Below, in pieces: positions 29,547 through 38,516 of a stretch of 64,000 nt of DNA (the stretch's first letter is position 1; each line of letters opens with the position of its first letter). The stretch comes from Stentor roeselii. Taxonomy: Eukaryota; Ciliophora; Heterotrichea; Heterotrichida; Stentoridae. The stretch covers positions 1-64,000 of the forward strand of contig RSEH01000183.1 in NCBI GenBank assembly GCA_006503475.1, read 5' to 3'. A program made the position numbers and the translations under genes. The notes beneath the pieces were generated by a model. It was not told the DNA's origin and ran no database searches. It saw only the letters and a program-made list of their open reading frames with translations.

Positions 29547-29571
29547 AATTAAACTTTCCTTTAGTTTTTGT

Positions 29572-29970
29572 TTAAAGAGTTGAAATCGTGGATGTGTTGT
29601 CGATTTCGGATGATTGTGAGGAAGAGAAAGAATCTTGGAGTGAGGACTCGCTTGGGTCTGGAGATTTTGATTTTGAAGGGATTTTTAGTGTTTTTAAAAG
29701 GATTCCGTCTTTTGAGGTTAGTTTAGAGTCTAGAAGGTAGAGAGAACCGTCGAGGTTTAGCCTGATGTCGATATCTGGGAAGGTTTGGAATGGAGTTTTT
29801 TCTTGGTATGATTGGACTTTTGAATGTAGATCTTCCAAAATTTCGTCAAATGCGAATTTTAAGGATTTTTTATGGAGTTTTAGAAGTTTGAGGTACTGCT
29901 GCTCAATACTAGAATCCACAATTTTCCGATCATTCTCTTCACTAATTTCTCGAAAATCTTTCCTTTTCAT
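29572..29970 (-). CDS. Small helical protein with Ser-rich tail, unrecognised
   Basis: A 132-aa protein. Its helical N-terminal half (EQQYLKLLKLHKKSLKFAFDEIL) is followed by a strand-like segment (DIDIRLNLDGSLYLLDSKL) and a Ser/Pro/Asp-rich tail ending STISTL. No family is recognised. The stop is 25 nt from CFAP77's stop (convergent). Confidence 0.6.
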   Translation of the reverse strand: MKRKDFREISEENDRKIVDSSIEQQYLKLLKLHKKSLKFAFDEILEDLHSKVQSYQEKTPFQTFPDIDIRLNLDGSLYLLDSKLTSKDGILLKTLKIPSKSKSPDPSESSLQDSFSSSQSSEIDNTSTISTL

Positions 29971-29999
29971 ATATAATTAAATAAATCTTTGAAGATACA

Positions 30000-31481
30000 T
30001 TAAACTTTTCCACTTTTCGAATTTTTCTGAGTCAAAGTCCTAAAATCCCTGTATTTATCACCAACAAGTGACCTGATAATATGCAAAATTCCAACATCAC
30101 TCTCTCCAATCTTATAACTTTCAACAACTCTCTTAATCTCAACTTGACTCAACCGATTTTTAAGTCCTTCTTTTTCCCTAATTTTTTCCTTAATCTTACA
30201 AAAATCAGTGACATGTAATCTTTTTTCCGTGTATTCCAAAGCAAGATCAGCTGAAATATCAAGTTTCGCTTTAACAACTTTACTAGTTTGACTAAGCATT
30301 TTCAGTCTAAACCTGACATTCCTGATGATTTCTTCATTACTTTTTTCAAAACTTGTATGAGTATCACGAGAGACTTTATTCCTGGAGTCGTTCAGTTCAA
30401 ACAGCAAAGATTTGACTTCGAGGTCGATTTGAGCGAGTCTTAATAAAAAAGTGACAGAATCTTCATCTAAGTACTTTGGAAAGGCGGAGACTGGGACAGG
30501 GTTCGAAGTTTTCCAGATGGCTTTGATGCACCATCGAAGGCCATCATCTCTTAAATCCATTCCATCTTTCAAGGTTCGACAGTAAAAAGCATGAAGAGTC
30601 TCTTGTGCCTCTTTCACTTCCTTCAACAACTTCGACTTATTAACCTGCAAAGAGTCCACCGTTGCTTTATTCGACTCAAGCCTTTCACTAAGTCTTTCTT
30701 TATTTTCAATGAAACTTGAGTGGATATCATTTTGAGCTTTTCGAAGCCTCTGCTTCAAAACAAGGTACTCCTGCTCTTCCTTGAACTCAAGATTCGTCCT
30801 TCTCCGGCCGTTGACCTTGTAAAGTGAAAGCAGTCCTTCAGTATTTTGAAAGGCGAGTTCAGACATTTTTTCCTGGTACTCAATCAAAAGTTTATCTCTC
30901 ATCTTTTCAATTGTTTCCTGTTCTCGCTTCAGTTCAGTCATTTCCCTGTTAAGGACCTGGACCTGTGCTTCATGAGCCTTGCGTTGGTTGATCAAACCTG
31001 CTTCAAATCTTTTATTAGTTTCTTGGTACTTCAGAAATTCACTTTCAACAAATTTGTTTTTCACATTTTCTCTACTCGAAATGTTTCTTAACAAATTTTC
31101 AATACTTGGAGCTTCTTCTTGTTTTTTTGATGGTGAAGGTGTCGGGTTCGTATTGTTGTTCGGGTTTTCCAGGTTCAAGTTACTTAAAGTTCTTTTAAAT
31201 GTAAACCGCTTTGAAAGAGGAGATCGTGTGAATCTTCTAAGTCTTCCTCGAAATTCGCTGAGCTTTTCAACACTTTCTTTTTCTTCTTCAAAGCCTTGCC
31301 TGGATTTTGCCGCTTTTAAAGACCTGCCTCTTAAAATGCTAGTCAAGTTGTCAATGGAACTTAAAGTCATTGTTGAGTTTGGAGGAAGAGAGAAGTCTGG
31401 AATTTCTGATGAAGTCACTGGCGGTTTTATCAAGATTTCATTGGCTTTTAAATAAAGAGGCTTCAAGCGGAAAGTTTTCAT
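30000..31481 (-). CDS. Coiled-coil protein, unrecognised
   Basis: A 493-aa protein starting at ATG 31481 (MKTFRLKPLYLKANEI). The longer open frame upstream begins only from TTG. Residues 60-140 are Ser/Arg-rich and probably disordered. About 140-330 is strong coiled coil (NQRKAHEAQVQVLNREMTELKRE cut short). A helical C-terminal domain of about 150 residues follows and ends in KNSKSGKV. Function unknown. It starts 7 bp from the divergent peptidase-like gene. Confidence 0.7.
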   Translation of the reverse strand: MKTFRLKPLYLKANEILIKPPVTSSEIPDFSLPPNSTMTLSSIDNLTSILRGRSLKAAKSRQGFEEEKESVEKLSEFRGRLRRFTRSPLSKRFTFKRTLSNLNLENPNNNTNPTPSPSKKQEEAPSIENLLRNISSRENVKNKFVESEFLKYQETNKRFEAGLINQRKAHEAQVQVLNREMTELKREQETIEKMRDKLLIEYQEKMSELAFQNTEGLLSLYKVNGRRRTNLEFKEEQEYLVLKQRLRKAQNDIHSSFIENKERLSERLESNKATVDSLQVNKSKLLKEVKEAQETLHAFYCRTLKDGMDLRDDGLRWCIKAIWKTSNPVPVSAFPKYLDEDSVTFLLRLAQIDLEVKSLLFELNDSRNKVSRDTHTSFEKSNEEIIRNVRFRLKMLSQTSKVVKAKLDISADLALEYTEKRLHVTDFCKIKEKIREKEGLKNRLSQVEIKRVVESYKIGESDVGILHIIRSLVGDKYRDFRTLTQKNSKSGKV

Positions 31482-31488
31482 TAATAAT
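31482..31488. promoter_or_regulatory. 7-bp divergent start region
   Basis: The sequence reads CAT TAATAAT ATG across the two start codons (31479-31491). It is the closest start pair in the window. Confidence 0.6.
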
Positions 31489-32826
31489 ATGAAGGTGCTG
31501 TTGAGGCCAAGCAGCATTTTCAAGAAGTTTTACCAAAAGCCAACAGAGATCACTTCATTGTCGTACATTAGAAGAATCCCTCAAAAGGAAATCCACCCTC
31601 AAGAGCAGGTTGTTTCTGTTACTGAAATCGACAAGTCCTTCACAGTCATCACCGAAAAGCCCAGATATCCTTCTAATATTTACTGTTCAGTCCTTTTTCC
31701 TGTCGGCAGCAGAGATGAACAAGAATCCACTCAAGGAGTCATGCAAAGTCTTAAAAACAACTACTTTGGGGTGAAAGAAGCTGAAAATTTCTCGAAGTTT
31801 CAGCTACTTGGCTCGAGTTTCACTATGGATTACAACGTGGAGTATTGCTTTTTTAATGGATTTTGTTTACCTCATGATTTTCAAGACTTTTTATTTACTT
31901 TAAACGGAGTTTTAACCAACCCCTGCACGGATGATGATAATAAAAAAATAGAAAGAAGACATCAAGAGTTCTGGGCTGGGCATCAGGAAGCTTTGATTGA
32001 AACTGTGAATCAAGAAATCGTTTTAAAATATTTATTTGACGGGCAGTTGGCGAATAACATTCATGGAAATCCTGAGATTGTCCCTTCAGCTCAAGTTTTT
32101 AACACTTTTATTCAAGAGAATCTCATCGAAAACCCTGGAGTTTTATTTATCAGTGGAGTTGATAACCACGAAGACATGATCGAATTTTTACAGCCTTTTC
32201 TCGCTAGTTTTCAAAGAAAAAAAGAAAAAAAAACTAAAAAAAGTCAATTTCTAGAAAATGAGTCCTGGAAACTATGCAGTAATAATTACTCTTTTGTTAA
32301 TCTCAGCTTTGAAGCCTTGCCATTGATGAACCCTGAGTTTAAATATCTAGAAATTTTAAGAATTTTGTTTAAACTTCCAAGTTTTTCACCTGGTCAGACT
32401 TCAAACTTGATGAAATTTTTACAAGTCTCACATTTAGTCTTCTCTGATGCAGCTGCCTTTACTTTAACAGCTGTTCTTCCTCCGGCTAATTTGGATAAAG
32501 TTTCACAGTTGCTTGCAGATGAAATCAGAAATTTTTTGAAGACAAGTCCAGAAGACTTCGAAAAAGCGAAAAGTTTTTATCTTGTTGAGTCTTTAAAAAA
32601 ATTCAATGATTTGCAGACCCGGGGTGAAAATTTCATGAAAGAATTTTATTATTTTAAAAGACTTACTACTGCTGAAGAAATGATTTTAGAGTTGGAATCG
32701 TTGAACTATGGAAGATTCCTGGAGATTCTTCAAGGTCTAGTGCAAGGCAAGTGGAATTTAACAGTACTCAGCAGTGTTCACAAGCAGAAACTTACATTAA
32801 ACAGCTTAAAATCTTTAATTCTTTAG
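31489..32826 (+). CDS. Mitochondrial processing-peptidase-like protein (M16 family, non-catalytic)
   Basis: A 445-aa protein. The basic, Phe-rich N-terminus (MKVLLRPSSIFKKFYQK) looks like a mitochondrial presequence. The body shows the M16 layout (VLFPVGSRDEQESTQGVMQSLK, then a family-like spacing). Where active subunits have HxxEH this protein has none, so it cannot be the zinc-bearing beta subunit. The best fit is MPP-alpha or the complex III core protein, which in many eukaryotes descends from it. An alpha subunit would bind presequences for cleavage. The glycine-rich loop typical of MPP-alpha is poorly kept (FSPGQTSNLM). The paralogue assignment is uncertain. Confidence 0.7.
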   Translation: MKVLLRPSSIFKKFYQKPTEITSLSYIRRIPQKEIHPQEQVVSVTEIDKSFTVITEKPRYPSNIYCSVLFPVGSRDEQESTQGVMQSLKNNYFGVKEAENFSKFQLLGSSFTMDYNVEYCFFNGFCLPHDFQDFLFTLNGVLTNPCTDDDNKKIERRHQEFWAGHQEALIETVNQEIVLKYLFDGQLANNIHGNPEIVPSAQVFNTFIQENLIENPGVLFISGVDNHEDMIEFLQPFLASFQRKKEKKTKKSQFLENESWKLCSNNYSFVNLSFEALPLMNPEFKYLEILRILFKLPSFSPGQTSNLMKFLQVSHLVFSDAAAFTLTAVLPPANLDKVSQLLADEIRNFLKTSPEDFEKAKSFYLVESLKKFNDLQTRGENFMKEFYYFKRLTTAEEMILELESLNYGRFLEILQGLVQGKWNLTVLSSVHKQKLTLNSLKSLIL

Positions 32827-32916
32827 ATTGAATATTTTAGTTAATTTAGTGGTTTTCAGTTATTCACATCAGAAGTATTCATAAGATTTAGTTCATTTAA
32901 ACTATCGAGTAACAAT

Positions 32917-33981
32917 ATGGGCAACTGCAATTTTCGCTCTGACAGTCAAGAGACTCATGGAAGTAAGAAGTAAATAGCTGTCACCTCCGGGGCTTTCAAA
33001 TTGAACTACCCCATTGGCAAAGGCGGATTCGGAAAAGTCTGGAAAGTCGAGCATAAGAAATCGAAAAACTTTTATGCTCTCAAAGAGATGGAAAAAATTA
33101 GAATCATTAACAAAAGAAGTGTTCAGTCTGTGATGAATGAGAGAAGACTTTTGGCACTTATAAGACACCCGTTTATTGTTAATATGCATTTTGCTTACCA
33201 AGACCGCGAAAAATTGTATCTGGTTATGGATTATCTTTCAGGGGGAGATTTGAGATACCATATTGGCCGTCAAAAGCGTTTTACAGAAGACCAAACAAGA
33301 TTTTTCATTAGTTGCATTCTATGCAGTTTAGAGTACCTACACGAAAACGCAATAATCCACCGTGACATTAAGCCAGAAAATCTGGTGCTCGATAACAAAG
33401 GCTTTGCCCATCTGACAGATTTTGGTATAGCACGCATCTGGCAGCCGGAGAATAAGCATGAAACATCAGGTACTCCAGGTTATATGGCTCCAGAAGTAAT
33501 CTGCAGAATGAATCACACAACCGTATCAGACTACTTCGCAGTGGGTGTAATTGTCTACGAGTTCATGCTAGGAAAGCGGCCTTACACAGGTAAAACGCGT
33601 CGTGACATAAGAGACGCGATGCTTGCTAAGCAAGTACAAGTAAGTCCAGCCGACCTTCCATCAGGTTGGAACTTAAGCGTATGTGACTTCATCAACCGCC
33701 TTCTACAAAGAAAGCCTCAAAAGCGTTTAGGTTTTACCGGTATTCAAGAAATCTTAAAGCATGCATGGCTGAAGCCAGTAGACTTTCACGAGATATACAA
33801 TAAAAACTGTTCATCTCCTTACATTCCAGGCAACAGAGACAACTTTGACCAGAGACAAGTGAGCAGCGGTTGGAATGATGAAGGAGAACAGGTAGACCTG
33901 CAGTTGATCACAGTTCAAAACCTGTTCGTCGGGTATCACTACGACGCTGCGATGCAAGGCGACGCTGCGAAAGATAATTAA
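32917..33981 (+). CDS. STK32/YANK-like AGC kinase, N-myristoylated
   Basis: Spliced across the intron at 32963-32977, the product is 349 aa starting MGNCNFRSD, a consensus for N-myristoylation plus palmitoylation at C4. Kinase motifs: IGKGGFGKVW, YALKEM, HRDIKPENL, TDFGIA, SGTPGYMAPEV. GGDLRYHIGRQKRFTEDQTRFF and the overall order resemble STK32/YANK kinases, which also have MG N-termini. The activation loop has GTPGYMAPE. The kinase is predicted active and membrane-bound. Its stop codon directly abuts that of UXT on the other strand. Confidence 0.85.
32963..32977 (+). other. 15-nt intron
   Basis: GTAAGAAGTAAATAG, 46 nt after the ATG, with an in-frame TAA and A at position 10. Removal joins QETHG to TVTSGAFKL. 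Confidence 0.92.
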
Positions 33982-34413
33982 TTATGTAAATGGCTCCTGG
34001 ATGTCAAGCTCCTGAGGAAGTGTTCGAGTTATCGTCGAAATATGTCCTTCAATCTCATCAATTATCTTGCAACATCGCGAAAGGTTTGACGACAACAGAG
34101 CAGAACGCTTTTGAATGTACTCAAGCCCCTCATCTGCTGTAAGGTCTATGTAAAGACCTGGAATTCCTGTCTCTACTGAGACTAAAGAAGCGTCTCCTTC
34201 TGCTTCGATGAAGAACTCGCAGGCCACTTTCACGAGACCTGAAAGGGTTGATGATGATTTTGACTTCTGAAGGATGAAGAATAGTTCGAGCTCGTAGCTG
34301 AGTGGGGGTTACTATGATCGTATTTTCTGCTCTAAAGAGGATTTCAAGCTTTTGAACTTTTCTAGGTCGGGGTATAATTTGTTGTTTAGGAATTCGAGGA
34401 TTTTGCTTTCCAT
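33982..34413 (-). CDS. UXT: UXT, prefoldin-like alpha subunit
   Basis: Reading from ATG 34413 and splicing out 34298-34312 gives 138 aa. The C-terminal two thirds match UXT: KVACEFFIEAEGDAS, GIPGLYIDLTADEGLEYIQ and KRSALLSSNL align with the CNFFVDTVVPDTS, GYGFFLELTLAEALKFI and RKSSLLTELS segments of the human protein. Helices at each end with a central beta hairpin make the prefoldin alpha fold. UXT belongs to the URI/R2TP prefoldin-like complex that assembles RNA polymerases and other large complexes. Human UXT has 157 aa. The gene escapes simple frame-finding because of the intron. Confidence 0.82.
34298..34312 (-). other. 15-nt intron
   Basis: On the minus strand GTAACCCCCACTCAG, with an in-frame TAA at its second base and A at position 10. 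Removal joins EQKIRSY to YELELFF. Confidence 0.9.
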
Positions 34414-34477
34414 TATAAGATACTCTGAATAGTCACTCAGGGAAAAGATTAAGTAGAATGTTTTGGTTGTTATAATT

Positions 34478-34825
34478 ATGAATAAAAACTCTCATTTTAA
34501 AAGTCATCCTAAGAAACTTAAGGCTTTGGTTTTAGAAGATGATTTGAGCAGAAGGTATAAAAGTTTTCAGGATGAGTGCTCGATTTTGTATTCAACGAGA
34601 AGAGGTAACAGGTCAAGTTTTGTGAAAAAAATAAAACCTTTGATTAAGGTGTATGTTTCTAAAAACATCAGCATTTCTCCTGTTCCTTTCAAGGCTTCTA
34701 CTCCCAAACTGCCTAGGCTGAAGAAGTTGAAACTAAAAAGGTACAGTCCTTTAACATCTGATCAGTTTAAAAGTGTATTACAAAGACATAGATGTACTTT
34801 AAACAACCTAGAGCACACTAAATGA
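34478..34825 (+). CDS. Small basic protein, unrecognised
   Basis: 115 aa from ATG 34478 (MNKNSHFKSHPKKLKAL). It is very basic and Ser/Lys-rich, with a Pro/Lys stretch (PKLPRLKKLKLKRYSPLTSDQ). It looks like a short phospho- or nucleic-acid-interacting protein, but nothing specific is seen. It is divergent with UXT (64 nt). The stop is TGA. Confidence 0.55.
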   Translation: MNKNSHFKSHPKKLKALVLEDDLSRRYKSFQDECSILYSTRRGNRSSFVKKIKPLIKVYVSKNISISPVPFKASTPKLPRLKKLKLKRYSPLTSDQFKSVLQRHRCTLNNLEHTK

Positions 34826-35027
34826 TTTATATCTTACCTAGTTTAATAATTTTCCAGTAAAAATTAATCAAAATAATTTTTCCAATTATCCAAAAGTGAA
34901 TAAGTTTTAATTAACTTTAACTTCAACAATATCCTCATTCTCTCCTGTAACCGCCAATAAAAATTGAAAAGAAATCCCTCACTGAATCAATTTTCTAACT
35001 GATTTAAATTCACATCAATCATTACAA

Positions 35028-36347
35028 ATGTCAATAAAAAACTACGAAATCATAAAAGAACTCGGTTCAGGGTCCTACTCGATAGTCTTCGAAGTGATTT
35101 GCAGATCATCAAAAAAACATTTCGCAATGAAAAAAATTCTTTTAGATAAATTATCGAAAAACCAAAGAAAATACGCAGAGACAGAAATTCAGACATTAAA
35201 AGAAGTAACCCATCCCCACATAATAAAATTTGAAAGATCCTTCGAAGAAAACGGTTCCCTGTATATCATAACTGAGCTTGCTCCAGGTGGTGACTTACAA
35301 ACAAGAATCAACATATTGAAATTAACTAATGGAAAATTCGATTTGGACACGATTTGGCGATATTCTTATCAGGTCATCACAGGGCTTAAAGAACTCCACT
35401 CGCGAAATATCATTCACCGCGATATTAAAGCGACAAATATCTTCTTAATGAATGAGTTTACAGTGAAAATAGGAGACCTTGGCATTTGTAAGACAATTGA
35501 CGAAGATATCACTTCTACTCAAATCGGAACTCCAGCAGCGATGTCTCCTGAGATCTGGAATGGCGAAGGGTATAACAGCAAAGCAGACATCTGGTCTTTG
35601 GGCTGCTTGATCTACCAAATGGCGACTCTTTCTCATCCTTTCACCTCCTCCAACTACGTGACCCTTTACCAAAAGATCACAAATGTTCAATACAAAAAGT
35701 CCTTCTCTTCATACCCTTCAATTCTTTCATCTTTCATTCAAAAACTTCTACAAAAAGACCCAAGTCTCAGACCATCTTCAGAAGACCTGCTGAAACTTAA
35801 ATGTTTTAAAAAGTTCCAAAAGGACAGCAAAATTTCACAAATTTTTCAAAAAAACAGCCTAGAGACCCAAACTTCTAGTTTTAATAGACTTGACCTTGCC
35901 TTTATTAGAAAAAAAGTCAATTCTGAGGTGTCTCCTCAGAGGTTCTTTGAATCGAAAAAAAGAATCCAAAATATCAGAATAGGCGATTTTCAAATTGACA
36001 GTAAAAAACATTATTTTTGTGATGTTTCTCCAATCGCTGTGAAAGACCTGAAAAAAAAACTCCCAAGGCACAACGAATACGGAATCCAAGACTGGTCTTG
36101 CAAAAAACCCAGAAACTGCAAGTCAGTTGACAGAGACTCTCGAAAAGCTTTTGAAAAATTAGTAAGTCTCGACCGTGTCTTATGTAAAAACTCAGAAGAT
36201 GTGAAAAATGATGAAAATTTAAACGAAATTAAAAACATCTCTGGAAAATTGAAAGTCAGAACGAAAAAGATCTTAAAAAGTTTAAGTTCCACGCCGAAGC
36301 CGGTCTACAAAGCTAGAAGTTTTTCAAGACTTAAAAGTATTCACTAG
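35028..36347 (+). CDS. NEK-family (NIMA-related) protein kinase
   Basis: A 439-aa protein. The kinase domain spans residues 6-265: LGSGSYSIVF, AMKK (K35), HRDIKATNIFL (H130-D132), DLG in place of DFG (150-152), IGTPAAMSPEIW. DLG and HRDIK-x2-N are NEK traits. The 170-residue C-terminal tail is basic and low complexity. NEKs in ciliates control ciliary length and basal-body or microtubule dynamics. The activation segment retains Ser/Thr. The gap upstream is 202 nt. Confidence 0.88.
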   Translation: MSIKNYEIIKELGSGSYSIVFEVICRSSKKHFAMKKILLDKLSKNQRKYAETEIQTLKEVTHPHIIKFERSFEENGSLYIITELAPGGDLQTRINILKLTNGKFDLDTIWRYSYQVITGLKELHSRNIIHRDIKATNIFLMNEFTVKIGDLGICKTIDEDITSTQIGTPAAMSPEIWNGEGYNSKADIWSLGCLIYQMATLSHPFTSSNYVTLYQKITNVQYKKSFSSYPSILSSFIQKLLQKDPSLRPSSEDLLKLKCFKKFQKDSKISQIFQKNSLETQTSSFNRLDLAFIRKKVNSEVSPQRFFESKKRIQNIRIGDFQIDSKKHYFCDVSPIAVKDLKKKLPRHNEYGIQDWSCKKPRNCKSVDRDSRKAFEKLVSLDRVLCKNSEDVKNDENLNEIKNISGKLKVRTKKILKSLSSTPKPVYKARSFSRLKSIH

Positions 36348-36363
36348 TGTTTATAAACTAATA

Positions 36364-36672
36364 ATGGCTGTATTCGAAATCACGACTAAAGAGCAGTCAG
36401 ATGCGAGTCTCTGGCTGAGATCGATTAATAGAGAAATCCAATCACACACATTAACAAAAAGCACCTTCTACGACTTCAATTTTGTTCAAGGCAACCCTTC
36501 CGGCAAATCCAAAAGGTTCGAATGGGATGAAAGCGAAATGGAAGAAGAACCCACAACTCGACCGACATTTGAAAATGCGATTAGAGATGAAAGAGACTTA
36601 CTAGAATTTTTCAATACTCCTGAAGAGATTGAAGATATTCCTAAGTTTGATTCAAAAGATGTGCAATTGTAA
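36364..36672 (+). CDS. Small acidic protein, unrecognised
   Basis: A 102-aa protein beginning MAVFEITTKEQSDASLWLRSINRE, then an acidic stretch (WDESEMEEEPTTRPTFENAI) and an acidic tail. It lies 16 nt after the NEK stop on the same strand, with the ATG in an ATAATG context. The N-terminal MAVFEITTKEQ could be a conserved module, but I do not know the family. Confidence 0.6.
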   Translation: MAVFEITTKEQSDASLWLRSINREIQSHTLTKSTFYDFNFVQGNPSGKSKRFEWDESEMEEEPTTRPTFENAIRDERDLLEFFNTPEEIEDIPKFDSKDVQL

Positions 36673-36898
36673 ATAGTTATTTAATTAAAGTTTAATTCGC
36701 GGGTTTTCGGTCTGATTGAAACTTGTTTTAATCGATGTTAGGAAAGGGATTTAATTGAAAGTAGAAAGATTTGGCAGTTGAAAGATTTCGAAATTTTTTT
36801 TTTTGATAAAAAATTGGTCGATGTTTTTTTTTGGAAAAGAAATGATTCAAATTTTCCTTCCATAGTTGGTTAAATCGAGGAACAATTATTATTTACAG

Positions 36899-38185
36899 TC
36901 ATTCCACATAAGCCCTGTCACTCAGCAGGTGATTATTGATGACATTGTGATGTCTTTTAATGATTCCATTTAAAATCCGGTGCCGTCTTCCAAGATCCAC
37001 TCTTCCAGCAGGTACAGGACTAAGATGAGTGGCGTCCATAAGAGCTCCAACGCGATTAACTTCATCAATAAACTCATTTTTCACTTTAAGACTTAACTCA
37101 GCAGTATCTGGGCGGTTCATTGCTTCAAATTTCATCAAAAGTAGATCTTTTTCATTAAAAACCTGAAAAAAGTCATTTTTCTTCAAGATCCAAATAATCG
37201 TGTTGTCACTCGAGCAGATCGCAGTGGCTTTTCGAGGACATTTAGAAATGACTTCATCTTCGCCAAAGAACTCTCCAGCGCGACATTCACGAACGACCTT
37301 CGTGTAAACCCTTTGCCTTACAAAGCGTTTCTGTGACCCAGGAATGCGACTTTTAAGGTTAATGACGACAGTTCTTTCAAACCTGACACTTCCTTCTTTA
37401 ACAATATAAAAATTAACTGCTTCTTCATCACTCGAGTAAATAACTTGCCCAGTGAAGTACTTCATAGTAAACAAATTATAAGCGATTGTCTCCAGTTTCG
37501 ACCCAAAAAAACCTGTGAAAAATTTGATAGTTTTAAGATAATCAACCATTTCAAACTTTTCTCGATATTTCTGCCTTCTGACGATATCATCATAGTCCTG
37601 GGCTTTCAACATCAAAGCTGAAATTTCTGACTTAGCGACGACAGTCGCTGATCTTTTGACATTATTTTTAATTCCACTTTCCCCAACTGTATTTTTCGCA
37701 GCAATATTTTCACTGAGATTGACTCCATTTTTTAAGATCTCAGCAGTTCCAGAGCAAATGATGAACATGCAGATGGACTCGTCACCTTCTTTGATGAGAA
37801 TTTCGCCTTTTTTAAAGAAAACTGTTGAAAGCTTTTTTCTGACTTCATTAGCTGAGTGGTCTGTCAAGTGCTTGAAAAATTCGCAGTCTTCAGTCCATTG
37901 TTTCAAAGCCGACCTTTCCATTGCGTCGCGTTGACTGCTGGGCTTGATGCAGATCTGCGCAGGGTTCAAACTTTGGTCTTCAACTGATAAAGACTCGAGA
38001 AAGTCCTGTCGACTCATCAGCCATTCAGGAAAATAAGTCTTTTCGGTTAGTTTTTTTATGGAAAAGGAAGGTTTTAGCTTTATTTTCTCTGATTTGGTTG
38101 ATTTGAAGAGAAAAGAACGCTCTGGAGAACATGGTTGAAGATTTTGTAAAGGACGAGGACGAGGGGATGAGTTAATTTGCTTCAT
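36899..38185 (-). CDS. Protein with two cyclic-nucleotide-binding domains
   Basis: A 428-aa protein. Two CNB domains follow a Pro/Lys-rich N-terminus of about 95 residues. The first (about 110-215) has FFKKGEILIKEGDES and a phosphate-binding segment VGESG...RSAT. The second (about 225-365) has FTGQVIYSSDEE and FFGED...PRKAT. The Glu and Arg that hold the cyclic phosphate are present in both, so cAMP/cGMP binding is plausible. No kinase or channel part is present, so it is not a PKA catalytic subunit or CNG channel; a regulatory subunit or CNBD-type ciliary protein fits better. Confidence 0.82.
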   Translation of the reverse strand: MKQINSSPRPRPLQNLQPCSPERSFLFKSTKSEKIKLKPSFSIKKLTEKTYFPEWLMSRQDFLESLSVEDQSLNPAQICIKPSSQRDAMERSALKQWTEDCEFFKHLTDHSANEVRKKLSTVFFKKGEILIKEGDESICMFIICSGTAEILKNGVNLSENIAAKNTVGESGIKNNVKRSATVVAKSEISALMLKAQDYDDIVRRQKYREKFEMVDYLKTIKFFTGFFGSKLETIAYNLFTMKYFTGQVIYSSDEEAVNFYIVKEGSVRFERTVVINLKSRIPGSQKRFVRQRVYTKVVRECRAGEFFGEDEVISKCPRKATAICSSDNTIIWILKKNDFFQVFNEKDLLLMKFEAMNRPDTAELSLKVKNEFIDEVNRVGALMDATHLSPVPAGRVDLGRRHRILNGIIKRHHNVINNHLLSDRAYVE

Positions 38186-38200
38186 TTTCGTTTATAATTC
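38186..38200. promoter_or_regulatory. 15-bp divergent start region
   Basis: 15 bp lie between the start codons of the CNB protein and the CX9C protein. Confidence 0.55.
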
Positions 38201-38404
38201 ATGAATTCTTTCCTAGCTGATCAGTTTTTAATGAGCGAGTTAGGAGTTTTCACCTTGGATCAGAAAATTTGTCAGAAAGAAGTCAAGGCTTTTAGGTGTT
38301 GCTTTGATTTGAAGGGGCAAGATGCTTGTAAACAGTTTCTGGAACTTGTTGGAATTTGTTATCAGAATAAAGGACGGAAGGTTAAGAGAAGTGATGAGTT
38401 TTAA
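38201..38404 (+). CDS. Twin CX9C (CHCH) small protein
   Basis: A 67-aa protein with C24-x9-C34 and C43-x9-C53, eight residues apart, plus an extra Cys at 33. This twin CX9C hairpin is the hallmark of Mia40-imported proteins of the mitochondrial intermembrane space, such as cytochrome-oxidase assembly factors and small complex I subunits. No presequence is present, as expected for that route. Which member it is cannot be told. The C-terminal tail is basic (KGRKVKRSDEF). Confidence 0.75.
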   Translation: MNSFLADQFLMSELGVFTLDQKICQKEVKAFRCCFDLKGQDACKQFLELVGICYQNKGRKVKRSDEF

Positions 38405-38516
38405 TAGTTGGTTTATTTGATTGCTTTAATGAAATTTGGGTTTAATGTCAGGAATTTTGATAGTTGAATAGTTTTAAGAAATCCTGGTAGTCAAATAAGG
38501 AATTTCACCCTTTTTA

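Noticed and set aside
31482-31523. N-terminal extension of the 30000-31481 coiled-coil protein
   Set aside because: The extension begins at TTG and would run into the divergent gene; the first ATG is at 31481.
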